This document shows, piece after piece, positions 37,354 through 47,870 of a stretch of 64,000 bases of DNA. A program made the translations under genes and the position numbers. Under the pieces are notes generated by a model. That model made no database searches. It was not told the DNA's origin and worked only from the letters and a program-made list of their open reading frames with translations. The stretch is taken from assembly GCA_021234155.1 (NCBI GenBank), contig JAJEKV010000013.1, positions 22,870,162 to 22,934,161 of the forward strand, given 5' to 3'. Every line of letters begins with the position of its first letter. The first letter of the stretch is position 1. The DNA comes from Isoetes taiwanensis. Its lineage: Eukaryota; Streptophyta; Lycopodiopsida; Isoetales; Isoetaceae.

Positions 37354-40038
37354 TCAACATCCGACTTCCTTTCTGATGTATTCACTGCAGACGACAGATT
37401 TCCAGAAACTTCTATATGTAACTCTAAGATAGCATTCCTCAATTTTTTGACTGAGAAGGGATGGCGATGGCGTGAGAGATCTCATATGCTGAAATAAAAA
37501 ACAAAAGAGGTTAAGAACGTAAAATTAACATTGTTACTTTTTTTTAAAGAATCTCGTATGCTTAAATTAAAAAAAAGGGGGCTGTTAAGAAACAAGTGAG
37601 ATTAACATTGTTAACTGTCTCCTGTAAAAAATTGTCTTACTTCTTGCAGAAAAGTAGTGATCTCCTCTTCTGTCAGGGCTGCATCCTCCTCTTCAATGCC
37701 TTCTTCCCAACCAAGAGAACGCATAAATGCAGCTTCTTCCTCTTCTGTACCACCTACAGGAGATGACTGCTGCTCAAGACTATAGTCACCATTGACAATG
37801 CTCTTCTCTTGCAGTCCCACAAAATGGCCATTGGCAATTAAACCATTGGTTTCTCAAGGGTGCGTTAACATCCTCTCCAATAACTCCATTTTGTTGAGAA
37901 TCTGCCATATTTGCATGTTGCTCCTCTTTCTCGACCATGTTTACATGGTGATTCTTTTCATGAACCATTTTAAGCATGACGAGTTTCATCAGAAAGACTG
38001 CTCTCCTTGTCAATGACATGATTTTCATTGCACCTAACTTCAGATTTCTCTTGCAACTTCTCTCCTGCACTTTGGATAGCTCCACTTTCTGCTGCTTTCT
38101 TCCCGAAGAGAATTAAAGAAGTCACTTCTATTCTGAACTGGAACCGTGGGTCGCCTATCTTCACTCACAGTCCATCCATCCCTAGGACGAATGTTATCAT
38201 TACCAGCATTGGATGCTAAAGGTTTTAGCTCTCCTGCTGACCTCTGTTTCCCAAGGGGCTCCAGCAAGGTTTGCTGGATTAGTAGCATTCCCAACTATAG
38301 CACTGCCAGAAGTAATGCTTGGACTACCCAAAGATGTATTAGCACTCCGATCTGATCTCAGGCCAGTTTCTTTGCTTGTCTTCAGTAAAAATAGCTTGCC
38401 CTGGACAGGCTTATTAGAGGCATCTGATCTTGACAACAATGGAGATCTGTAGGATGATGCATTTAGAGTCTGACTAGTAGGTAAAGCTGATCTAACTGCT
38501 GCTGGGGCAGCTGTATTTCCTAACTTTGGCTTTGATTTTTCACGAGCAGCAGGATCCTGCATAGAATGAAGTTCCATCTTTATTTATACAACCCAAAGAA
38601 ACATAATTTGGCAAGAAGCCTACATATTCAAAGCAAGGTTTTTAATCCTAAAAATGCACAAATTAGAAACTGTTACCAACAATTTTCCAGATACAATATT
38701 TGCCCACTTCAAAACAAATTGCAAGGGGAGTTATATGTTTCGTTTTTGTATCCATTTTCTGTTTTGGATCCTATCTGGCCACTCTATTTTCCCACAATCC
38801 TTGTCAACAGTAGGACACTTTCGAAGAGAATTAAAAATGCCAAATTAGTTCCAGTCCACTTACCATGGCTTTTGGTAATGATGGTTTCATAGGAATAAGC
38901 TGTCGCGACTGCTTTAAGGTAAGTTCATCAAGCCTTTGTGTTTCGACCTGTCAAGAAAATTTTTGAATTTCAACACTTGGCACAAAATGAACATCATTAA
39001 GCCAGTGCTGGTAGAATAAAAGAACATACTAATGGTGGTGTTCGAACACGGGGAGGAATATGCATTCCCAAGTCATTAACCTTAGACATATTAGATGATC
39101 CGCCACGAATACTGTGGGCATCACCATTGACAGCAGCTGATGATTCGAGGGGTGGAAGTAGGGCTTTCCATATCAACTCTGCTTGCAGGACTATCAGGTG
39201 AATCAATCGATACCTGGAGTGTACCACTTGTTACTCCAGCGGCAGAAGTAGAACTAAATTGGGCCGTGGAGCTTGCCATAAAGGCCGAGGACTAAATGTA
39301 GACATATCTACAAGATGAGACTGAATGGCAGGCCTCTCTCAAGTGTCCCACGAGAAGAAGAAAAACTTCTCTCCAGTCCAGTCTTATACATCTTACTGAC
39401 AAGTAAACTTCCATTTTCTTGGGTAAAGATGGTGAGCCAGGCTCACTGATAATAGTCTTCTTAGTCCCGCTTCTTCAGCAAAGTCCTGTTATATGTGGCA
39501 GACTGTCGGGGCAACGACAAGTCTGCCTCAAATATCTCCATTCCTCCTAAAACTTTCAAATCCATCACGCCTCTCATTATCTGAACCAAGACCTGAAATC
39601 CAATCCCTTTCTCTGTCAAATTCTCGATCATATTCTAATTCACTTCTGATGCATTTCACGGTCCCTGTCAGGCCCATCATATGCACGACCAAAATTATAC
39701 TTGCTGGAGCTCATTATGTGATCTGTAATGACTATCTTTATCAGATAGCCGCTCCGTCACATTTCCATTGCTGCCACCTGCTCTTCTTGATAAAGCATAA
39801 GGGAGGTCTATATGGTGCTGAATTTCTCTGAGAATCATAATCTGCCAAATTGGAAGTACCTGCAAAACCATGACAAACCAAACCAGACACCAGTATCAAA
39901 TAAAAGGCATCTCAATGCATATCTAAGTGGAAAGAAAAATAGATCCAGACCTTGGTGGGAAAAATGTGTTGACCCTGCACCAGTCCCAGTGCCTCCTTTG
40001 AGCCACTCTGGAACCAAGCATGGTTCAGTTCTTCCCAT
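37354..40038 (-). CDS. conserved plant protein of unknown function (EPxLVPEWL ... SLGWEE family), multi-exon, apparent frameshifts
   Basis: Minus-strand gene. The start MGRTEPCLVPEWLKGG is at 40038. Exon 1 ends at 39951 (AAG|GTCTGG); exon 2 starts at about 39860 after TTTTGCAG and continues in phase as GTSNLADYDSQRNSAPYR. Later segments read ERLSDKDSHYRSHN, YNFGRAYDGPDRDREMH, REFDRERDWISGLGSDNERRD and LGMHIPPRVRTPPL (donor GTATGT near 39030). A short exon at about 38865-38948 reads ETQRLDELTLKQSRQLIPMK, with clean acceptor TTGACAG and donor GTAAGT. The next exon starts at about 38557 (TATGCAG|GATCC) and contains NRSDFFNSLR and EEEAAFMRSLGWEE...LTEEEITTFLQE, ending at 37641 with donor GTAAGA. 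A likely last exon runs 37488-37354 (acceptor TTTATTTCAG, then HMRSLTPSPSLL). From memory this architecture matches an uncharacterised, probably nuclear, plant protein family. At least five reading-frame changes interrupt the exons, several at CAG words, so it is either a recent pseudogene or a mis-sequenced functional gene. Confidence 0.7.
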
Positions 40039-40896
40039 TTCCACAACAGACCATGATATGTGTACAAGGCACCCACTTAGCGCTGCCTTCTCTTGCAAGA
40101 TAACTCAGAAGATGGTTGTCAATTAACCATAAGAATTGGAAATCCTAAGGCATCTTTACCCCCTTCCTGTTCACCCCATTATTTGGCATGCAAGCCATTG
40201 CCCATGCTACAGTTAGAGAAGCTTGAAACAGAAGGGGAAACCCAAAGATGCTGCAGTCTTCCAAGCCCAAAACCCATGAGCCAGCAGAAAAGCTGGATGG
40301 CAATCACCAAAAACTTCCTAAGATGAGAGAACTCAAGCCATGCCTCCAAGTCTAAATAGTAGTGTATGCCTCGTCATAATCAAACTACTAATTCAGCAGT
40401 TTTGGCTTTCATACCCTAATCCAGAATGGCATGCCATATTGGAAACGGAAAATACTCCAGGACAATATCTTATGGGCATGGCTATATGTAAAATACAACA
40501 AACTCACAGCATGATAAAAAGGTCGACCCAACAGGCTTAACAACTGCTGACAAAAATACCAGATCGGTTTCTTAATAGCAAGTCTTTGCCCATAAGGAAT
40601 TAGGTAGAAGTAAACAATAAGGACCTTCAAAAACCGTGTTCCGAAACACTGCCCTAGTTTGTTTCTGTTCTACAGACCTGATTTCCCATAGATGGTGCCA
40701 CTACAGTTCTTTGATTAAAAAGCCTGGACAACACATGCTATGCCGTAATTATCTAGAGACCACTGCCATATTATCCAAGAAACATGGCAAACCGTTTAAA
40801 AAGACAAGAATTATGCATCGCTTCATATTTTCTCAACAACTGGAAGCACGAAGACGATTTATCAGGAAAAATTGACCACCATTTCCACGGAAAAAC

Positions 40897-41064
40897 CTGA
40901 AAAGGGCCGAAAAATTATTCGTCGGAAAGGGCGAGCAAGATCCAGAACGAGAAAAGGCGCTGCCAATCGGCTCCAAAGAAGCGGCGCTCCAGTTTTGAGG
41001 AAGGAAAACAAGGATGAAGAAGAAGACGAAAGAGAAAGCCAAGCACCAAAGAAAGGCGTATATA
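40897..41064 (-). promoter_or_regulatory. TATA box and 5' leader of the minus-strand plant gene
   Basis: On the minus strand CCTATATACG (TATATA at 41059-41064) is followed by a pyrimidine-rich leader typical of plant 5' untranslated regions. A possible leader donor, CAGGTTTTTC, lies near 40897. The start codon lies about 1 kb further on, implying a 5'UTR intron of roughly 0.8 kb. A CACGTG G-box sits at 41281-41286, about 220 bases upstream of the TATA box. Confidence 0.5.
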
Positions 41065-41289
41065 GGGCAAGCTAAACCTGGCTGCCTTTCGGTGGAGGAA
41101 ACCCTCCTGGCTTTTCCGCCCTCGAATATCGAGGCCGCGCCCCAACGGCTTGGATTACTGTAAAGAAATCTTGGAAAAAATCATTGCACTCATTTTCGAA
41201 GGGATATGTCTCAAGGCGAGGCGTAAATGGCTTGCCTAGGGATATCCACCAACTTATTAAGCAATCCAATGAAATAAACCCACGTGGCA

Positions 41290-42419
41290 CTTATTTGGCC
41301 CTTATGTGGCTATGACTATTGAACAAAGGCGGAAACTAGGTTCGAATCGGAAATTAGGGTAGCCAGCAAGTTTGCATAAAACTACAAAAGTTGGACCTTT
41401 TTCCACCAGTGGAGCAAGATATGGCTGTCCTATATCTTTGCCACAATGTTTGCAACCAGTTACATTTGTAGTATCTCTTATGAAGAGCGCTTCCCCACTG
41501 CTACAAATAAGACATGTCGCATCCTCTTAATCCAAGCATGGAGCATGATTTGAGGCAGAAATGAAAGAAGCAAAGTGGTTTTGATCAATGGAAGAATGGT
41601 GTCTTATTTTATGGCGAGGGGTTTCCCCCGAAAGAAAATAAGACTACTCTGTTGTACGACGGCCTCATGAGACATGTCTTAAACATAGTCATGGAAAAAA
41701 AGACCTTATGTGGCCACGATCCATTTGCTGAAATATAAGTGTCAAACTAATTTTACATCAAATCTTGAACAAACTTATCGAATTTTACATTAAAATTCAT
41801 TTATTTTTACCAATTTTAAATCAAGATTTTTTGTATTTTAACCAGAAATTTAAGAAAGCAACCCCCGAATTTTGAACCTTGGGCGAGAGTCATTTTAATA
41901 TAACTTTTAATCTGGCAACATATGTTATTCAACGTAGAAACACAATGTATAACATAGATATTTAAATATATCATCATTATATAATACAAGAAATTTACCT
42001 CAGGACCAAGGACGTCGTGAAAATTTCTCTTTATCACCACCTGAAACAAAATATCAGTACAACAACTATAGCTACAATCACCAAATGCCATTAAATTTTG
42101 GCACCTTGTTTTATGTGACATAGGGGTCGCATATTGACTATCAAAAGTTCTAGAACAAATATATCTCGAATTCAAGGTCGCCTTTAAGTCGCATTCAATG
42201 TAAAAATTTTTTTTTTTTTTTTTTTGGGGATCCAACAATTACAATAACTAAGCAATGTTTTAGTGGTGTTGTCGTTATATATCTTGAGGATGTTGCCAAG
42301 TGGCGGGGACGTAAAATTGCTTTTTCTCCTTCTTCTTTCCACAAAAGCTATGATCGAGAAAATCATTTTGAGATATATCATAACATATATATGTTCTTAT
42401 ATTTGTCCTCTTGAATCGG
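41290..42419. other. intergenic stretch upstream of the minus-strand gene
   Basis: No gene recognised. It contains a poly(T) run at about 42207-42223 followed by GGGGATCCAACAATTAC, possibly the reversed tail of an old retroposon whose body I cannot define. Confidence 0.35.
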
Positions 42420-42770
42420 CATTGATCCGAGATCCTACTCCCACGTGGCTTTGGGGCGATCTTATGGCCCGTGGCTTGGGAGTTTGTGGACGATTATATG
42501 TGGCGATCCTACGGTCCCGTGTTGATCACGATCCTCGACCGTTGGTCCGAGATCCTACTCCACGTTGTTTTAGATATATCCTATATGATCCTACGGTCCA
42601 GATTGATCATAATCCTTGGTCCAAGATCCTACGGCTCACATTGCATGCTCGGGCCTTGGTATTTTCAACAAATCTTAAGGAAAGGCTTTTAAAATTTTTT
42701 ATGTTATTGGGGGGATTTGAACCCTGGTCATTAACCCCCCAACCCCCCCATTCTAACCACTAGACCAGGC
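42420..42770 (-). mobile_element. tRNA-derived SINE-like element
   Basis: On the minus strand from about 42769 the sequence reads CCTGGTCTAGTGGTTAGAAT, a tRNA-like 5' end with A-box. About 40 bases later comes GGGTTCAAATCCCCCC, a B-box. The body contains repeated GGACCGTAGGATC and GTAGGATCTCGGACCAA blocks, also recognisable (as GGGCCATAGGATC) in the units at 19029-19930. Head plus body order is the same, so these are probably members of one family. No poly(A) tail or target duplication was identified. Confidence 0.6.
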
Positions 42771-42906
42771 ATTAATTCTATGAACAATTTATGTTTCAAA
42801 TATACTTAAAGGTAATGTTCTAATTAAGATAAAATAGAATATAACATTCTAGATAATTCGAGGAAAGTTCTAGAAAGTTCTGGAGGCTCTAGAAAGTTCT
42901 AAAATC

Positions 42907-42934
42907 TTCTAGAATGTTCTAGAAAGTTCTAGAA
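42907..42934. promoter_or_regulatory. perfect 6-unit heat-shock-element-like array
   Basis: TTC 42907, GAA 42912, TTC 42917, GAA 42922, TTC 42927, GAA 42932, all with two-base spacing. A four-unit series precedes it at 42863-42880. Confidence 0.5.
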
Positions 42935-43030
42935 TTCTAAGAGAATCCTTCCAAATGTAAGGGAATCTTTGGGAATGTAAGGAAATAGGGAAATACTTCC
43001 AGAAAGTTCTGGGATATTTTGAAAGTTTCA

Positions 43031-43053
43031 GAATGTTCCAGAAAGTTCTAGAA
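43031..43053. promoter_or_regulatory. perfect 5-unit heat-shock-element-like array
   Basis: GAA 43031, TTC 43036, GAA 43041, TTC 43046, GAA 43051 with two-base spacing. It lies about 1.05 kb upstream of the copia primer-binding site. Confidence 0.5.
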
Positions 43054-44103
43054 TGTTTTAGAAATTTGTAAAATGTAAGGGAATCTAGGAGAATTAAAGG
43101 GAATCTAAGGAAATCTCATAAATTATAAGAGAATCTAGGAAGATATTTACAAGTCTAAAGGAATCTCTTAAAATCTAGTTGAATCTAGGGGAATCTTCAT
43201 AATATCTAAGGGAATCTAAAAAGATCTTGATGAGATCTTAGAGTTTTTTTAAGATTTTGCAAAGAGCTACAATAGAATGTTCTAAAATGTTTCATAATAA
43301 AGGTATACAATATAAATCTTGGAAAAAAAAATGTTCTAGATGCTCAGGGTAAGCGCCCCAGTCTAAAAATAGAAAGTGTTTTAGACATGTTGCACAGATC
43401 CAAGATAGATTATTTTGGAAGGTTTTAAATGCTCATGGGTAAGCAAGAAAATTCTAAGAGAATCTAAGGGAATCTTCATGAATGCTAAAGTTGAAGAATA
43501 TAAGGAAATGCTAAAATTGGAATTTGCACTGTTGGAACATGCACCGTAGGACGTGTTAAATTTCTTGTTTAATGTATTTGTATCATTTGATATCTAGAGG
43601 CACTACTAATTTAACCTATTCGAAGGAATGATCAGATACATCTACTTATACTTGTGTACATTAACCTTTCACATATGTGTATGAAAGGGTGTAATACATC
43701 CTTTTTAGATCCTCAAGAGGAACCTGCTTATTTCAATTTTGCAACTTTTTGTTTATCGTATGTTCTCTATATGCCCCCTCCCCCCTCTCCCTTGCTTTTT
43801 TTTTATTTACTCTTCCAAAAATTGTCCTTTTTCTAAACACACTTTGACGTCAACGAATTCTTGGTACAATATAAGCTCAAGGTTTGGTAAGAGGGATCCT
43901 CTATTTATATTATTGCCATGGGACATGTTATCAAGATCACGGACAAGTTGTATATATATTCATTGTACGTTGTGTATTAAACAATGCTCAAAAGTAGAGA
44001 TTGTATTTCCTATTGCTTTTCTCATAGAGTTGTCCTTGTTCTTCTATTCTACCTCTTGAGTCGATCTTGCAGGGTTTATGCTGTTTTTGCACTAGTTCTA
44101 TCA

Positions 44104-44113
44104 TGGTATCAGA
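44104..44113 (+). other. copia primer-binding site
   Basis: TGGTATCAGA is the standard plant Ty1/copia primer-binding site, pairing with the 3' end of tRNA-iMet. It follows CTATCA, an LTR-like CA end. Confidence 0.75.
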
Positions 44114-44433
44114 CGCTTTCTTAAGGGAAGAATAGAGCAAGCTATTGGAGAAGCATCCAAATTGAATTATCTATCGTTTCCAGAAGTTCTTTGGCTGAGA
44201 TTTGGTGGTGGAAAATCTCATTTGCAGCATTGGTAAAGATTCTTGATTTTTGGCCTGGAGGAAGTGTTTTGGAAGAGAGATTCGGATTTTCCAGCACGTT
44301 CTAGTGTGGGATTCGAGTTTTCCAAGTCTTTTTTTGTGACAAAATTCAAGATTCAACTTTTCTGATGTGTGCTTTGTTTGGTAACGAATTTGTTTTCTCA
44401 AATTTTTACCGCTGAAAGCAGGAGAAATTCATA

Positions 44434-45216
44434 GATCCATTCAAATTCTCACATAATGCAAAGCTCAGTAATAAGAATTACCATGTTTATAAGAAGTTCA
44501 TGGCGAATTATTTGATATTTAGTGACATGGGAGAGGTGTTTGATGAAGACTTTATCAGCACCAAGTCAGCAGATGCTGACAAGATAAACCAGAAAGCTTG
44601 TGCTCTTGTCAAAATATTGGCTGAAGAGACAATCAGTCATGAAATCAGCTATTTTACTGAGTTTAAGGAGATGTGGTCTCATTTGGAGAAGTCTCTTGAT
44701 AGCAAGGGTATGGCTACACAAATGCTGATCCAGAACAAAATGAGACATGCCCAATTAGGCTATTTCAAATCTTTCACAGCATATCTTACTTAGATGAAGC
44801 AATGGCATTTGGATTGCATGGCTGCTGGTGGAGTGATGTATGAAAAACAACTGATTCAAGATATCTTGGTTGGTCTTCCTCCTTCGTATGATATTATGCC
44901 TTCGAAGGAGCCATACAATCTTTGCATGCCACGGTGCACTCTCTTATATATCCAACCTTCTTCTCGTGTACAGGAGAAGATTAATATAGGGCTCCAAAGT
45001 AACCATTCTACTGCAACAAGAGGAGTTGGTGCAGAAGCAAAGGGATGGGAGAGTGGACCATGCTAATTTTGTGTCTATTTCTCGGGCTGACACCAAGAAG
45101 AAGTTTGTTGATAACAAAGACTTTAGGAAGTCAGCAATATGAAGTCCGATGGTAGGAAATCCAAGGAGTTCAAGTGCTGGAATTGTGGTGAAAAGGGTCA
45201 CTACAATTTAGATTGT
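44434..45216 (+). pseudogene. copia gag with zinc knuckle
   Basis: The open frame 44500-45066 contains the UBN2-like gag pattern: FKEMWSHLEKSLDSKG, IQNKMRHAQLGYFKS, LTxMKQWHLDCMAAGG and QDILVGLPPSYD. One in-frame TAG (44791-44793) stands where a Gln codon would fit (C to T). After a frameshift near 45065 the CCHC knuckle CWNCGEKGHYNLDC is encoded at 45175-45216. The gene would have made the nucleocapsid precursor; it is now broken. Confidence 0.8.
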
Positions 45217-45360
45217 AAGAAGGAGAAGAAAAGCTCAAAGAGTAGTGACATGAGAAGAAAGCACAACAATCAACTCTAAGGGAAAGACAACTGCTGTTGC
45301 ATGTGCACTTTTGATGTTGAATATCTAAATCTTGCAGCAGCGGCCAGCACCCTATAGAAG

Positions 45361-45756
45361 CACTGGATTTTGAACTCAGAAGCCACGGTTCATCTTACCG
45401 GATATTCAAATGTGTTTTCTGAACTTGAACCTCGATCTGGAGGTGATGTGAAGATGGGTGATGGATATTCTCTTCCTATCACAGGAAAGGGGATTGTAGT
45501 GCATGGACGTGATGTAGTTAGTAAGGTGAGGAATGTCATGTTTGCTCCCGGATTACAGTCTAATATCATGTCTGCTGCTGAACTTGATAAAGCAGGCCAT
45601 CACATTGTTCTAAAAAATGGCAAAGCCTGTATGCTGGGCAGGGATCCATTTGAAGGAATTGTCTTGAAAAGTCTGCAGTTCAGGGCACAATGGACGCGTG
45701 TGTCTTTGATGGTTCAATTCATGAGACTGAACATGGTCTTGTATGTGCTGATTTAA
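45361..45756 (+). pseudogene. copia protease region with altered active site
   Basis: The frame begins WILNSEATVHLTG, where copia proteases have the D-S-G-A active-site block; here Asp is Asn and Gly is Glu, both explicable by G to A changes. Downstream GKGIVVHGRD and MFAPGLQSNIMSAAELDKAG match the rest of the retropepsin and the linker to integrase. The catalytic Asp is missing, so the enzyme is predicted to be inactive. Confidence 0.75.
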
Positions 45757-46230
45757 CTATAAGCATCTATGGCATGCTCATTTTGATCATGTTGGAGGCA
45801 TTGTTGTACATGCTTTATACAAGAACAAGATAGTTACAGGTATTCCCTCTCTGAAACGTGTCAAGCTTGAGTGTGTTGCATGCCATCTCGGAAAGCAACC
45901 TCAACTGCCTTTTCCACAGCAGGCCACTCATCGAGCAATTCAATCTCTTGAGCTGTTGCATTCTGATTTGTGCCATATGCCTGATGTTTCACTAGGTGGA
46001 AAGAGGTATTTCTTGACCCTGATTGATGATTTCAGTACGTACACTTGGATGTATTTTTTGCATTGCAAATCTGAGGTGCTTGGCAAGTTCAAGGCCTTCA
46101 AAGCAGCAGTCGAAAAGTAGACAGGGTTAGTAATCAAAAAGTTGAGAAGTGACAATGGAGGTGAATATGTTTCTAATGCCTTTGATGAATTGAGGACTAA
46201 GGATAGAAATGGGATGCGCCATCTTTCTTA
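45757..46230 (+). pseudogene. copia integrase, N-terminal part
   Basis: Residues HAHFDHVGG...CVACHLGKQ form a GAG-pre-integrase/H2C2 zinc-binding region. The core follows with LLHSDLCHMPD (first catalytic Asp), KRYFLTLIDDFSTYTWMYF and KKLRSDNGGEYVS (second Asp). A TAG interrupts near 46118, and the similarity ends before the catalytic Glu. Confidence 0.8.
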
Positions 46231-46794
46231 AAAAGTTAGTTAAGGCAGTTATTTTCCTTTTCTTGGAAAAAAAAAATAGGGGAGAACTTCCTGGGCTTGC
46301 TCGATCTGAAGGAAATTGAAGGGGGAATTCTGCTAGCCTTGTAGAGGGCTAGCCTGGATTGGCAAATACATTAAGCCCGAGTTGAATGGATTGCAAAATT
46401 TTTGCCATTATAGAGGAAAATTCGAGATTCACCTGTGGATTCTTGCAAGGGAAGAGCTCGGTTCTTTGGAAAAATTTGATAATTAGACAAAGTTTTCCTG
46501 AATTCTTGTTCCATCAAGAATATTCCTTTATTCCTAATTGTGTGGAGTTTGGAGTTGAGATCATTCAAGCCTGGCTAGAAGAATTTCTTGGTAAAAGAAA
46601 TATTGCTGGTACATGAATTTTTCATGTTTTCAATCAAAATTCAAACAACAGAATTACAGTCAAGGTATACAGTGATCCAATTCCAGGAGAATTAGAAGAG
46701 ACAGAATTCTAAACTGGCTATCAAAAGCTCGAATTTCTTTGTCTCAATTATGCAATTCATGGCATTGATCTAGTTCCCGACCTTCCTAATTGTA
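46231..46794. other. junction stretch between copia and LINE
   Basis: AT-rich DNA without a recognised domain. It starts near GTTAGTTAAGGCAGTTATTT, which resembles the beginning of some copia LTRs, but no match to a 5' LTR in the window could be made. It may include the true 5' end of the LINE that follows, because the second LINE copy starts only at a position equivalent to 46795. Confidence 0.35.
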
Positions 46795-47105
46795 TTTTAA
46801 TTAGATTGCCTTCTCTACCTTTCTTCCTATGCCCATTTTTTCCTGTTTTGTTCCTGTTTTGTTGTTTCAACCTGATCCTTTCCTAATTTGTTAACAAAAA
46901 TGTCGTCCATTCCAAAAACTCTAAACACAGAATCTTTAATCTTTTTGCCCAATTTTTTGCGTCTCTCTCCTTCCCATCAAGGCGATCTGCTATTTCAGTT
47001 AAGTCTGGCTCATAAAAACTCTTCAGCTTTGGTGAATTACTCGCCCTCCTCCGCCAAGATGAAAAGTTTGATGACTTCATCGACCACCAAACGTGGGACT
47101 TCACA

Positions 47106-47870
47106 ATGAAGGAAAGGGAGACAAAGATGTACTGCCACACTAGTATTAGTATGCCTGACAAGGATGCCTTCCTCAGAGTCAAGGGGAGGATAAACGAAGC
47201 CGACTTACTGTCAGACGCTGAATTCTATGCCATACAAGAACAACCAGGGATAAGGGATAAAACAACGAACCTATTGCAACCCAACAGTCCAGAAGGCACC
47301 GGAGAAGGACGAGAACGTAGTGGGACCCAGGTAGACACCTTCAAGTCACTCCAAGAAGATTACGATGACCTATGGGCAGTGCATATAGATGACTTTGCAT
47401 CTCGACACTGGGAAGGCATGATGAGACCTGCAGAGGCTGGAGCATACTATTGCTTTAAGCGGTATTATCCACCATTCCTCGGCGACGGCAGAATCTTGGT
47501 CTTCCACAAGACCTTCAGCCCAAGGGGAGAAGAGACAGTTTACGTGTTAATTGCACTATTAGGATTTCATAGGCATACCAGACTGGTCGAAAACATCGAC
47601 CATGTGATCCTGGTGAAATGGTCAATTGCACTCGACATCTTTGATTTTGAAATACCCCAACTGACAGGGTCGTTTAGCAATAACGGGTGCTCATACATCA
47701 AGGAGGAACCCCAAAGAAGTAGATGTTGCAATTCGAGGTGGAACATCATGGAGCATCCCCCCATAGCCCCACTACAGGAATTAGGCCCGAAGAAGTACAA
47801 AAGTACTTACAAGACAACCCAGACTACTATTTCTATTGAAAGGAAAAGTTATACTTCGGAAGAGACCTAG
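47106..47870 (+). CDS. LINE ORF1-like protein (copy A)
   Basis: A 254-codon open frame upstream of the endonuclease frame, in the position of a LINE ORF1 product. It starts MKERETKMYCHT and contains DDLWAVHIDDFASRHWEGMM, DGRILVFHKTF and VYVLIALLGFHRHTRLVENI. I see no zinc knuckle or RRM signature, so nucleic-acid binding is only inferred from position. Compared with copy B, one patch differs (AEAGAYYCFKRYYPPFLGDG against AEAQTAIALRYYLPFLADG), where B has CAG/CTG words and A does not. The end differs too: A stops at 47870 while B stays open about 20 codons longer. Confidence 0.6.
   Translation: MKERETKMYCHTSISMPDKDAFLRVKGRINEADLLSDAEFYAIQEQPGIRDKTTNLLQPNSPEGTGEGRERSGTQVDTFKSLQEDYDDLWAVHIDDFASRHWEGMMRPAEAGAYYCFKRYYPPFLGDGRILVFHKTFSPRGEETVYVLIALLGFHRHTRLVENIDHVILVKWSIALDIFDFEIPQLTGSFSNNGCSYIKEEPQRSRCCNSRWNIMEHPPIAPLQELGPKKYKSTYKTTQTTISIERKSYTSEET

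Larger units (their letters stand above)
42836..43560 (-). repeat. TTCTAGAA / GATTCCCTTAGATT repeat, inverted copy
   Basis: Same family as 20092-21470 but reversed: the words read GAATCTAAGGGAATCT and AGAATGTTCTAGAAAG. The boundary block appears as GCACCGTAGGACGTGTTAAA near 43541. It lies immediately upstream of the 5' end of a Ty1/copia element, and it is unclear whether it is a separate insertion or reaches into that element's LTR. Confidence 0.65.
44104..46230 (+). mobile_element. Ty1/copia retrotransposon, truncated
   Basis: Starts at a primer-binding site (TGGTATCAGA, 44104-44113, complementary to the initiator-Met tRNA 3' end) directly after ...TATCA, the expected end of a 5' LTR. Gag, zinc knuckle, protease and integrase follow in the copia order PR-IN. 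Sequence similarity stops near 46230 within the integrase core; reverse transcriptase, RNase H and the 3' LTR are absent. The 5' LTR start could not be fixed because no second LTR is available; it should lie between about 43530 and 43700. Confidence 0.85.

Noticed and set aside
44791-44793. Stop-codon suppression in copia gag (programmed readthrough)
   Set aside because: The element has other frameshifts and a damaged protease, so a simple C-to-T nonsense mutation is the better explanation.
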